Assembly (NCBI GenBank): GCA_003243455.1 | Contig: QFQS01000001.1 | Coordinates: 992,001-1,056,000 of the forward strand | DNA length: 64,000 nt | Direction: 5' to 3' | From: Cereibacter sphaeroides | GTDB taxonomy: Bacteria > Pseudomonadota > Alphaproteobacteria > Rhodobacterales > Rhodobacteraceae | In this document: positions 25,340 to 33,475 of the stretch, in pieces | How the letters are laid out: every line of letters starts with the position of its first letter | Position numbering within the stretch: position 1 is the first letter of the stretch | Notes under the pieces: generated by a model | Told to the model about the DNA's origin: nothing | The model's input: the letters and a program-made list of their open reading frames with translations, nothing else | The model's database searches: none | Position numbers and translations under genes: made by a program

Positions 25340-26650
25340 ATGAACATGCCGGATACCAAGGCAGACACCAAGATAGCCACGTTGAGCTTCGGCACCACGA
25401 AGATCGAACTGCCGATGCAGTCGCCGACGCTTGGACCGGACGTGATCGACATCCGCAAGCTTTATAACGATGCCGACGTCTTCACCTACGACCCCGGCTT
25501 TACCTCGACCGCCGCCTGCGAAAGCGCGATCACCTATATCGACGGCGACAAGGGCGAGCTTCTTTACCGCGGCTATCCGATCGAGCAACTGGCCGAGGGG
25601 TCGAACTACCTCGAGGTCTGCTTCCTGCTGCTTTACGGCGAACTGCCCTCGGCCGCCCAACTGGCCGATTTCGAGCATCGCGTGACCAACCACACGATGG
25701 TGCATGAGCAGATGCACTATTTCTTCCGCGGTTTCCGCCGGGATGCGCACCCGATGGCGACTATGGTGGGCGTGGTCGGCGCGATGAGCGCCTTCTACCA
25801 CGATTCGACCGACATCAACGATCCCTGGCAGCGCGAGGTGGCGGCGATCCGCATGATCGCCAAGCTGCCGACGATTGCCGCGATGGCCTATAAGTATTCG
25901 GTAGGCCAGCCCTTCGTCTATCCGAAGAACAGCCTCGATTACGCGGGCAACTTCCTGAACATGTGCTTTGCCGTTCCGGCCGAGGATTATGTCGTGAACC
26001 CGATCCTGTCCAAGGCGATGGACCGGATCATGATGCTGCACGCGGACCATGAGCAGAACGCATCGACCTCCACCGTTCGCCTGGCGGGATCGTCGGGCGC
26101 CAACCCCTTCGCCTGCATCGCCGCTGGGATCGCCTGCCTGTGGGGCCCTGCCCATGGCGGCGCCAACCAGGCCTGCCTGGAAATGCTGCGCGAGATCGGC
26201 ACCGTCGACCGCATTCCGGAATACATCAAGCGCGCCAAGGACAAGGACGATCCGTTCCGCCTGATGGGCTTCGGCCACCGCGTCTACAAGAATTTCGATC
26301 CGCGCGCCAAGGTGATGAAGCAAAGCGCCGACGAGGTGCTGGAGCTTATGGGCATCCACAACAACCCGACACTGCAGGTCGCCAAGGAACTGGAGCGGAT
26401 CGCGCTTGAGGACGATTACTTCATCTCGAAGAAGCTCTATCCGAACGTCGATTTCTATTCGGGCATCATCCTTGACGCGATGGGCTTCCCGACCTCGATG
26501 TTTACGCCGATCTTTGCGCTGTCGCGCACCGTCGGCTGGATCAGCCAGTGGAAAGAGATGATCGCGGATCCGACCCAGAAAATCGGTCGTCCGCGTCAGC
26601 TGTATATCGGCGCGAAGAACCGCGACTACGTTCCGGTCGGCCACCGCTGA
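25340..26650 (+). CDS. gltA: Citrate synthase (type II)
   Basis: 436 residues from ATG 25340; ATG 25346 (MPDTKADTK) is nearly as good. It condenses oxaloacetate and acetyl-CoA to citrate, the entry step of the TCA cycle. Visible active-site blocks are MLHADHEQNASTSTVR, the GPAHGGANQA loop and GFGHRVYKNFDPRA. The length and N-terminal extension are those of the hexameric type II enzymes of Gram-negative bacteria. A strong hairpin terminator follows the stop codon. Confidence 0.96.
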   Translation: MNMPDTKADTKIATLSFGTTKIELPMQSPTLGPDVIDIRKLYNDADVFTYDPGFTSTAACESAITYIDGDKGELLYRGYPIEQLAEGSNYLEVCFLLLYGELPSAAQLADFEHRVTNHTMVHEQMHYFFRGFRRDAHPMATMVGVVGAMSAFYHDSTDINDPWQREVAAIRMIAKLPTIAAMAYKYSVGQPFVYPKNSLDYAGNFLNMCFAVPAEDYVVNPILSKAMDRIMMLHADHEQNASTSTVRLAGSSGANPFACIAAGIACLWGPAHGGANQACLEMLREIGTVDRIPEYIKRAKDKDDPFRLMGFGHRVYKNFDPRAKVMKQSADEVLELMGIHNNPTLQVAKELERIALEDDYFISKKLYPNVDFYSGIILDAMGFPTSMFTPIFALSRTVGWISQWKEMIADPTQKIGRPRQLYIGAKNRDYVPVGHR

Positions 26651-26671
26651 TCGCAGCCGACGACCCAAGAC

Positions 26672-26698
26672 AAAGCCCCGGTTCCGCCGGGGCTTTTT
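26672..26698 (+). terminator. Rho-independent terminator of gltA
   Basis: AAAGCCCCGG (26672-26681), loop TTCCG and CCGGGGCTTT (26687-26696) form a perfect 10-bp stem followed by further T residues. It is placed 22 bp after the gltA stop. Confidence 0.9.
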
Positions 26699-26825
26699 GC
26701 TTTGTCGGGATTGTTACGGCTTTCCCGCCCGATCCGTGTTACAATCACCAGACTTTCCGTGACATGCGGGCCAGCGGGCCTGACCCGAACGTGCCATCGT
26801 TCTGCATCGCTGGGAGGTTGTGAGA

Positions 26826-27683
26826 ATGCCCAAAACCATCGGAAATCCGCTGTCCTGGACGGCGGCCTCGGTTGGCAGCGTCTTTGGCCATGCCGCATCG
26901 GTCGCCGACAATTTCGGCACCCATGATGCGGCGCATCTGCCCGATGTGCGCCAGTTGACGGTCGCAGACCTGAAGATGGCGCTGCGCAAAGGTATCTCGG
27001 ACATGGCCGAATTCCGGTCGGACGTGATCTTTGCCTGCCTGATCTATCCGGTTATCGGCTTTGTGCTGGCGGCGATCGCGCTGAAAGGGAATATGGCGCA
27101 TCTGCTTTTCCCGGTCCTTTCGGGCTTTGCGCTGGTTGGTCCCGTTGCTTCTGTCGGGCTTTACGAGATGAGCCGCCGACATGAACGGGGCGAGCCGGTC
27201 TCGTGGTTTGTGCTGGCCGACCTGCTGCGCTCGCCGCGCTTTGGCAGTATACTGGCGCTGGGGCTTTTCCTGCTGGCCGTGTTCTTCGTCTGGCTGATGG
27301 CGGCGAGCATGATCTACGATGCAACGCTTGGCCCCGATGTGCCGGTATCGATCGGCGCCCTGTTGCGTGAAGCGGTGACGACGACTGCCGGTTGGACCAT
27401 GACGATCATCGGCATGGCCGTAGGCTTTGTCTTCGCCGCCGTCGTCCTGGCGGTTTCGCTTGTCTCGTTTCCCCTGCTGCTGGACCGCGACGTGGGGCTG
27501 GCGGGGGCGGTCGTCACCTCGGTCCGCGTGGCGCGGCGCAGTCCGACCACGGTGGCGCTGTGGGGTCTGATCGTCGCGGTCGCACTTGCTGTCGGTTCCA
27601 TACCCATGCTGCTGGGCCTGCTGGTGGTAATGCCGGTTCTGGGTCATGCAACATGGCATCTCTATCGGCGGGCGGTCGTCTAG
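26826..27683 (+). CDS. DUF2189-family integral membrane protein
   Basis: 285 residues from ATG 26826, which sits 8 nt after GGGAGG (26812-26817); GTG 26820 is too close to that site. After an ~80-residue cytoplasmic N-terminus (ending FRSDVIFACLIYPVIG), about six transmembrane helices follow, with the conserved VGPVASVGLYEMSRRHERGE segment typical of DUF2189. The family is found near respiratory genes in proteobacteria but its role is unknown. It follows the gltA terminator and so is probably transcribed independently. Confidence 0.75.
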   Translation: MPKTIGNPLSWTAASVGSVFGHAASVADNFGTHDAAHLPDVRQLTVADLKMALRKGISDMAEFRSDVIFACLIYPVIGFVLAAIALKGNMAHLLFPVLSGFALVGPVASVGLYEMSRRHERGEPVSWFVLADLLRSPRFGSILALGLFLLAVFFVWLMAASMIYDATLGPDVPVSIGALLREAVTTTAGWTMTIIGMAVGFVFAAVVLAVSLVSFPLLLDRDVGLAGAVVTSVRVARRSPTTVALWGLIVAVALAVGSIPMLLGLLVVMPVLGHATWHLYRRAVV

Positions 27684-27761
27684 CGGCCATGCCCGCCAAT
27701 CGGCAGGTGACAGGCGGCTCTTCCCGGTCGTATCTAGAAGGAACCGAGCGGGAGGAGACGC

Positions 27762-29099
27762 ATGGCAGCAGACGGGAAGCCAGCAGGGGCAAAGCGGATT
27801 TCGGCGGAAGAAGCGGCCACGCTGGTCCGTCCGGGCATGTGGATCGACTATGGCGCCGCTATCTGCCAGCCGGACGTATTCGACGCGGCACTTGCCGCAC
27901 GCAAATCCGAGTTGAGCAACATCAAGGTCCGCTCCTGCCTGACCACCCGCCCCCGCGCGATACTGGAGGCGGACCCGGAGGGAGAGACCTTCTGCTGGCT
28001 CAGCCTGCATTTCTCGGGCTATGACCGGCGCAAGCATGATGCCGGTATTTCGGGCTACCTGCCTGTGAACCTTGGCGAAATCCCTGACTACTATCGCCGC
28101 TTCATCCCGCCGGTGGACATCGTCGTGCTGAAGACCTGCCCGATGGACGATGCGGGGTATTTCAACTTCAGCACCGCAAACCTGTGGCACCGCGCGCTGG
28201 TCGAGCGGGCGAAGACGGTGATCGTCGAGGTTTCCGAGGGGCTGCCCTATGTTTTCGGCATCGAAAACGGCGTTCATGTCAGCGAGGTCGATTACATCAT
28301 TCACGGCGACAACAGCCCTGCCCCTGTCGTCCCGAACCCCGCCGCGACGGATGTGGATCGCGCCGTCGGCCGCCTGATCGCCGCCGAGATCGAAGATGGG
28401 GCCACTTTGCAGATCGGCATCGGCGGCATGCCGAACGCCGTCTGCACAGAGCTTCTGGGCAGCAGCGCGCGCGACCTTGGCGTCCATACCGAGATGCTGA
28501 CAGATGGCATCGTCGACCTTTACCTCGCCGGTCGCATCAACGGCGCACGCAAGACCACTCATCCGGGAAAGATGACCTTCTCTTTCGGTCTGGGGTCGGA
28601 AAAGCTCTACCAGACTGCGAACCGGAACGAGGAGATCCTGTGCCTGCCGGTCGATCAGACCAACCTGCCGCAGAATATCCTGCAGAACGAACGGGTGGTG
28701 TCGATCAACAACACCACCCAGATGGACCTGCAGGGGCAGGCCGCGTCAGAGTCGGACGGCCTTCGCCATATCAGCGGCACCGGCGGGCAGTTGCAGTTCG
28801 TGCGCGGCGCCTATGCCTCACCCGGTGGCAAGTCGTTCATCTGCCTGTCCTCCACCTATGACAAGAAAGGCGAGCGCAAGAGCCGCATCGTGCTGAGCCT
28901 GACGCCCGGCAACATTGTCACCACGCCCCGGTCGGACGTGATGTATGTGGTGACGGAATACGGAATCGTGAACCTGAAGGGCAAATCAGTCGCCGAGCGC
29001 GCGCAGGCGCTGATCTCGATTGCCCATCCCCACTTCCGCGAGGATCTGCAACGCCAGGCGCATGAGCACCGACTGATCCCGCGCGGCTTTACCTTCTGA
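27762..29099 (+). CDS. Acetyl-CoA hydrolase/CoA-transferase family protein
   Basis: 445 residues; GGGAGGAG precedes the ATG. The family moves CoA between acyl groups through a glutamyl-CoA thioester; the likely catalytic Glu is in VVTEYGIVNLKG. The N-terminal half carries RPGMWIDYG, and the C-terminal half has the GTGGQLQFVRGAY block typical of butyryl-/4-hydroxybutyrate CoA-transferases and acetyl-CoA hydrolases. Substrate acyl chains cannot be assigned. Its stop and the convergent stop of the amidase gene abut exactly, forming TGATCA at 29097-29102. Confidence 0.85.
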   Translation: MAADGKPAGAKRISAEEAATLVRPGMWIDYGAAICQPDVFDAALAARKSELSNIKVRSCLTTRPRAILEADPEGETFCWLSLHFSGYDRRKHDAGISGYLPVNLGEIPDYYRRFIPPVDIVVLKTCPMDDAGYFNFSTANLWHRALVERAKTVIVEVSEGLPYVFGIENGVHVSEVDYIIHGDNSPAPVVPNPAATDVDRAVGRLIAAEIEDGATLQIGIGGMPNAVCTELLGSSARDLGVHTEMLTDGIVDLYLAGRINGARKTTHPGKMTFSFGLGSEKLYQTANRNEEILCLPVDQTNLPQNILQNERVVSINNTTQMDLQGQAASESDGLRHISGTGGQLQFVRGAYASPGGKSFICLSSTYDKKGERKSRIVLSLTPGNIVTTPRSDVMYVVTEYGIVNLKGKSVAERAQALISIAHPHFREDLQRQAHEHRLIPRGFTF

Positions 29100-29972
29100 T
29101 CAGGCGACACCGTCCAGTGTCGCCACGGCGCGATAGGTTTCGGGCCGGCGGTCGCGGAACAGGCCCCAGGTGCGGCGCAGTTCCGCGATGGCGTCCAGAT
29201 CGAACTTGGCGACCAGCACCTCTTCGCGGTCGCGCGATGCCGTCGCCACGAACTGCCCCGTCTGATCTGCGATAAAGGAAGACCCATAGAACGTCACCGA
29301 AGTGCCTTCAGGCGCAGTCTCGGTCCCGATGCGGTTCGAAGCGACGACGGGCAGGATATTGGCCGCCGCATGCCCGCGCATCACGTTCTGCCAATGTGCC
29401 GCCGAGTCATAGCCCGGATCGGCGGGCTCCGACCCGATGGCGGTCGGATACATCAGCATCTCCGCCCCCAAGAGCGCCATCGACCGCGCCGCCTCGGGGA
29501 ACCACTGATCCCAGCAGATTGCCGTGCCGATGCGACCCACGGCGGTATCCCAGACGCGGAACCCGGTATCGCCCGGCGAGAAATAGAACTTTTCCTCATA
29601 CCCCGGATTCTGCGGGATATGCGTCTTGCGATAGTTGCCCAGCACACGCCCATCAGCGTCGATCATGGCGAGGCTGTTGAAATAGGCCGTGCCCGCCTTT
29701 TCAAAGTAGGACAGCGGCAGCACGACGCCCAACTCCTTTGCCAGATCCGAGAAACGGGCGATCAGGGGATGGCCCTGCATCGGCTGCGCGAGGTCCAGAT
29801 ACTCGGCGCGTTGGGTGATGCAGAAGTAGGGTGTCGCGAAAAGCTCCTGGACAAGCACAGCATTCGCACCCTGCGCGACCGCCTTCCGGATCACCGACTC
29901 TGCCCGATCCGCGTTAGCGGGCAGGTCCCAGCTGCAGGCAAATTGCGTGGCGGCAAGGGTGATCGGGCGCAT
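29100..29972 (-). CDS. aguB: N-carbamoylputrescine amidase
   Basis: 290 residues, nitrilase superfamily. The Glu-Lys-Cys triad is Glu43 (LVQELFATPYF), Lys116 (YRKTHIP) and Cys153 (TAICWDQWFPEAAR). The family-specific IPQNPGYEEKFYFSPGD block supports AguB, which hydrolyses N-carbamoylputrescine to putrescine, CO2 and ammonia. The partner agmatine deiminase is not seen in the window. An ornithine/lysine decarboxylase two genes upstream gives a second polyamine route. Confidence 0.88.
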   Translation of the reverse strand: MRPITLAATQFACSWDLPANADRAESVIRKAVAQGANAVLVQELFATPYFCITQRAEYLDLAQPMQGHPLIARFSDLAKELGVVLPLSYFEKAGTAYFNSLAMIDADGRVLGNYRKTHIPQNPGYEEKFYFSPGDTGFRVWDTAVGRIGTAICWDQWFPEAARSMALLGAEMLMYPTAIGSEPADPGYDSAAHWQNVMRGHAAANILPVVASNRIGTETAPEGTSVTFYGSSFIADQTGQFVATASRDREEVLVAKFDLDAIAELRRTWGLFRDRRPETYRAVATLDGVA

Positions 29973-30035
29973 GTGCTGGCTCCTGTCTGAACTGCGTCCG
30001 CAATCTGCCCTGTGGCCGCGCCGATGGGAAGCCCC

Positions 30036-31139
30036 TCAGCCCGCGCGGCGGCGCAGGAACGCCCCCCATCCGCCGGGGCTTCGCTGCACGACACTGGGGT
30101 GGACATGTTCCGACTTGTCCATGCCGACCGTGCGCCTGTGCCGCAGCAGGAACGCCTTGCCCGACCCCATCCAGGTGCCAACCATTGGCGCGGTCGGATC
30201 GCAGGGAAAGCGCATCCGCCACAGCTGCGGCAGCGGCAGGCCACAGGCCTCGGCCCGCTCCAGCATCCAGACGAGCGGGATATTCGACAGCGGTCGCGCC
30301 GCATCGAAACCACCGAGTTGACCGCCAATGTCGCCATGCGCGCCGCGGAACCACATCTGCTCGACATTGCCGCTCCAGTCGGGCGCGGTGGCCCACATGA
30401 TCGGCGCAAAGGCATCGCGCGTCTCGTCCAGCGCCAGCGCGTGAAAGCCATGACGCACGGACCTGCCAAGGTGGTGGTTGTGAAAGTTGTGCCGCGCCTC
30501 GGTCAGCTTCCACAAAAGCGGCAGCCGCAGCCCCAGCGCCTTGACGGTATCCCAGACGCCGACGACCTCGATCACAGTTTCGGGATAGCAATAATTGTCA
30601 GCAAAAACGCGCGCGGCGGGGCTGTCGGGCGCGTTGCGGTAGTGGCGGTAGACATCGCGCACGTTCCGCTCGGTCGCGCTGTCCTGCCGCAGAAGGCCTA
30701 CCCGGTCGATCACACCGGCAAGCGACCGCACCGCATAGGCCCCGCGCGAATAGCCGAAAAGAAAGATGCGATCTCCCGGACGATAGCGCGACGCCAGGAA
30801 CCCATAGGCCCGCCGGATCTGGCGGTTCAGGCCCCTGCCCTGCATCACGTCCTGCGCCTGCGCCCAACTGGTCCACTGGATGCCCGGTTCATAGTAGATC
30901 GACAGCCCGCGCCGCACCCCGCCCTCTCGCAGCAGACGGAATATCAGGCCGGCGTTCGTCTCCTGTCCGGTGACAAGCGAGGACATGGTGCCGTCGAGGA
31001 TCACGACGTGGTCGACGGGCTTGCGCTCTGCCGGCCCGGCCTCGGGCCGCGGCATGGGCGTCTGCAGCGCGGCGGGTGGTCGGGTCAGCCAACGGCGTAT
31101 GCGGTCAAACAGCGACAGGACGGGCCCCCCGCTGCACAA
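30036..31139 (-). CDS. DUF2235-domain alpha/beta hydrolase
   Basis: 367 residues if the TTG at 31139 is used; the true start is uncertain. The DUF2235 domain spans about 40-320, with HVVILDGTMSS near its start and a GxSxG elbow GYSRGAYAVRSLAG. It also has the VGVWDTVKALG and WFRGAHGDIGG blocks seen in this family, which gives a Ser-Asp-His lipase/phospholipase site. Related proteins serve as type VI secretion phospholipase effectors, but no VgrG, PAAR or T6SS genes are near, so a housekeeping role is as likely. No signal peptide is visible. Confidence 0.72.
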   Translation of the reverse strand: MCSGGPVLSLFDRIRRWLTRPPAALQTPMPRPEAGPAERKPVDHVVILDGTMSSLVTGQETNAGLIFRLLREGGVRRGLSIYYEPGIQWTSWAQAQDVMQGRGLNRQIRRAYGFLASRYRPGDRIFLFGYSRGAYAVRSLAGVIDRVGLLRQDSATERNVRDVYRHYRNAPDSPAARVFADNYCYPETVIEVVGVWDTVKALGLRLPLLWKLTEARHNFHNHHLGRSVRHGFHALALDETRDAFAPIMWATAPDWSGNVEQMWFRGAHGDIGGQLGGFDAARPLSNIPLVWMLERAEACGLPLPQLWRMRFPCDPTAPMVGTWMGSGKAFLLRHRRTVGMDKSEHVHPSVVQRSPGGWGAFLRRRAG

Positions 31140-31280
31140 CTCGACCGCGACCGGCCGTTACAAATTCTGCCGGTGCCGTCATTTTCGCGCCCCAGATCAG
31201 GGCATTGAGCCTAATCCGGTGCTGCGATTTGTCCAGCAAAGCAAAGCTACCGGATGGAAACACGCGAATTCGTTACCGGA

Positions 31281-31320
31281 AAAAATGAAAACGCCGCCCC
31301 AGGTATCCTGGAGCGGCGCT
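31281..31320 (-). terminator. Rho-independent terminator of the decarboxylase gene
   Basis: On the minus strand, GCGCCGCTCCAGG, a 3-4-nt loop and CCTGGGGCGGCG form a long stem with one mismatch, followed by TTTTCATTTTT. It lies 16 bp after the decarboxylase stop. Confidence 0.88.
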
Positions 31321-31335
31321 GTGAAGTCGAACGGA

Positions 31336-32481
31336 TCAGACCTTCAGCGACAGGACCGTCGCGATGGCGAGTTCGCCAAAGCCGTTGAAGCGGGTGTTGG
31401 TGACGGTGGAATAGGCCCCCATCCCCGAGAACACCAGGTAGTCACCCTCGGCGATATCGCCCGGCAGCGACAGTTCGCCCGGCAGGCGGTCAACCGAATC
31501 GCAGGTTGGCCCGAACACGATCAGGTCGCGCGGCGCACCGGTGCGATACTGGCCTTCCGGGGTCAGCACGGTGGTGCGGTCGATCACGCCAATCATGTTC
31601 AGTTCGGTCAGCGATCCGTACACACCGTCGTTCAGGAATACATGCTGCCCATCGCGCACCGCCTTTACCGGATCGGCCACGGCGAAGGAGTCGGCCACCA
31701 GACCACGGCCCGGTTCGCACACCAGGGCAGGACGATCCGCACCAAAGGTCTCGGTCGCAACGCGGTCGATCAGCTCGAAAATCGCCTCAAGCTGCGGCAG
31801 TTCCGCCGACTTGCGATGCGAGGGGAAGCCGCCGCCCACGTTCAGACGCGCGATCTTAACGCCAGCGCCTTCCGAGATCTGGCCGGCCGCACGGATGTAA
31901 TGCTCCCAAGCCTGCGGATCGGTGCATTGCGTGCCGGGGTGGAAGGTCAGCGAGGGGATGAACCCCGCCTCGGCCACCTTCTTCAGCAGTTCGATCGACA
32001 GCTCCACCGTCGCGCCGAATTTCGCACCAAAGTTATAGGCCGCACCCGACACCGGAAGCTTGAAGCGCACGGTGATCTCGGTGCCCTTGGCCGGAACCAG
32101 TTCGATCAGCTTGGCGAGTTCGGAAGCCGAATCGACGGAATAGGACTTCACGCCCAACTCCACGGCGACGGCGATTTCCGTGCGCGAGCGAACCGGGTTG
32201 TTGTAGTGCATGACAGCTTCCGGCGCGAGCCGACGGATCAGCCGCATCTCGAAAGGCGATGCCACGTCAAAGCCGCTGACGCCTGCCGCGGCGAGGTTCT
32301 CGATCACCACTTCCTCGGGGTTCGACTTGACCGCATAGGTCACGAGCCCGGGGAAACCATCAATGAAGCGACGGGCGGTTGCCTGAAGTGCCGCCGGAGA
32401 GAAAAAGAGAACCGGCGTTTCCGGCCGGTTTGCACGGAGGAATTCGGACGGAGTGGTCCAGATCGTCTTCGAGAGTCCCAT
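31336..32481 (-). CDS. Ornithine/lysine decarboxylase, alanine-racemase (group IV) fold
   Basis: 381 residues. The PLP lysine is Lys52 (TYAVKSNP), LNVGGGFPS and CEPGRG bind the phosphate, and Cys327 (VFGPTCDSVD) comes from the partner subunit at the active site. These are hallmarks of eukaryotic-type ornithine decarboxylases and their bacterial lysine/ornithine relatives. The enzyme would make putrescine or cadaverine. It has its own terminator, and its upstream region is shared with a divergent AsnC/Lrp regulator gene, which may control it. Confidence 0.88.
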   Translation of the reverse strand: MGLSKTIWTTPSEFLRANRPETPVLFFSPAALQATARRFIDGFPGLVTYAVKSNPEEVVIENLAAAGVSGFDVASPFEMRLIRRLAPEAVMHYNNPVRSRTEIAVAVELGVKSYSVDSASELAKLIELVPAKGTEITVRFKLPVSGAAYNFGAKFGATVELSIELLKKVAEAGFIPSLTFHPGTQCTDPQAWEHYIRAAGQISEGAGVKIARLNVGGGFPSHRKSAELPQLEAIFELIDRVATETFGADRPALVCEPGRGLVADSFAVADPVKAVRDGQHVFLNDGVYGSLTELNMIGVIDRTTVLTPEGQYRTGAPRDLIVFGPTCDSVDRLPGELSLPGDIAEGDYLVFSGMGAYSTVTNTRFNGFGELAIATVLSLKV

Positions 32482-32670
32482 CGGCTTATCCTTTTCTTAT
32501 GCCAACAAGACGCCAGCCTTCTCTTACCCCGGCTAGACGGGTCGGGAGACGCTTTGCGCGTTCATTCCAACCAGGCCAGGTGCGTATGAGCCGCCCTTTC
32601 CCTGCAAACTTAGGATGCCGCATATGTATGACAGTTTCACCGATCAAAAGAGTAGATTCGTAGCGAAACA

Positions 32671-32685
32671 TCGTCATAATGACGA
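32671..32685. promoter_or_regulatory. Palindrome upstream of the AsnC/Lrp gene
   Basis: TCGTCATAATGACGA is a perfect 7+1+7 palindrome, 18 bp before the regulator's start codon, in an AT-rich divergent region. Lrp/AsnC proteins commonly bind such sites and autoregulate. Assignment is inferred from position. Confidence 0.5.
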
Positions 32686-32703
32686 AAAGGATGATTATTT
32701 TGC

Positions 32704-33135
32704 ATGGACGAACTTGATCGCAACATCATGGGCCTGCTGGGGGGCGACGCACGCATGTCCGTCGCGACTCTCGCACGCCGACTGAAGGTCGCACGCTCCA
32801 CAATCCAGGCTCGGTTGGAGCGGCTGGAGACGACAGGCGTGATCGTCGGCTACACGATCAAGCTGGGCGAAGCGGCGCGCGGCAACCGCCTGCGGGCCAG
32901 CGTCCTGCTGACCGTCGAGCCGCGCGCGCAGGCGAACATCCTGACCCGACTAAAGGCCATACCGGAGGTCGAGAGAGTCTTTACAACCTCAGGTAGATTT
33001 GATCTGTTGCTGGAAGTGGCGTCATCTTCGACGACCCAGCTTGACGACGTTCTCGATCAGATCGGGGCAATGACCGGGGTGCGTTCCTCGGAAAGCCTGA
33101 TCCACCTTTCCACCCGCATCGACAGGGCGGTGTGA
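32704..33135 (+). CDS. AsnC/Lrp-family transcriptional regulator
   Basis: 143 residues. The N-terminal HTH (MDELDRNIMGLLGGDARMSVATLA in part) is followed by the recognition-helix segment RSTIQARLERLETTGVIVGY and a C-terminal RAM effector domain with GRFDLLLEV. These regulators form dimers to octamers and sense amino acids. Divergence from the ornithine/lysine decarboxylase suggests control by ornithine, lysine or arginine; this is inference. Its TGA is 2 bp before the ATG of the next small gene. Confidence 0.88.
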   Translation: MDELDRNIMGLLGGDARMSVATLARRLKVARSTIQARLERLETTGVIVGYTIKLGEAARGNRLRASVLLTVEPRAQANILTRLKAIPEVERVFTTSGRFDLLLEVASSSTTQLDDVLDQIGAMTGVRSSESLIHLSTRIDRAV

Positions 33136-33137
33136 CA

Positions 33138-33410
33138 ATGGCCGACGACCGCGAAGAACATCTGCTGCGCACCTCCGAAATCTACCGGCGCCTGCGCGCG
33201 CATTCCGCCCCTGAACGCTCGGTCCCGCCTGTGGAGCTTGCGCGCGACACCGGCCCGCCCGACAGCGCCCGCGCCATGGCCCCGCCCGAAGCCGAAGCGC
33301 CACCGCCCGGCCCTGTATTCTGGCAGCGGATGCTGACGCGAAAGCCCGACCTGCGCGAGATCGTGCTGCTGATCGTCGTCGCGGCGGCACTTATCGCCAG
33401 CCGGGTCTGA
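33138..33410 (+). CDS. Hypothetical protein with C-terminal membrane anchor
   Basis: 90 residues from ATG 33138; GTG 33132 is an alternative that overlaps the upstream stop. The first ~60 residues are charged and Pro/Ala-rich (MADDREEHLLRTSEIYRRLR at the start). The C-terminal end (EIVLLIVVAAALIASRV) is a single transmembrane helix ending almost at the last residue, as in tail-anchored proteins. No family is recognised. It probably shares a transcript with the AsnC gene and lies just upstream of valS. Confidence 0.6.
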   Translation: MADDREEHLLRTSEIYRRLRAHSAPERSVPPVELARDTGPPDSARAMAPPEAEAPPPGPVFWQRMLTRKPDLREIVLLIVVAAALIASRV

Positions 33411-33475
33411 CCAAAGCGCTTTTCCTCGGCCACCACGCGCGATAGACACCTCGCGATCTTGCGGGAAATACGCCA

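Noticed and set aside
30036..31139. DUF2235 protein as a type VI secretion effector
   Set aside because: No VgrG, PAAR, immunity or T6SS structural genes nearby; kept only as a DUF2235 hydrolase.
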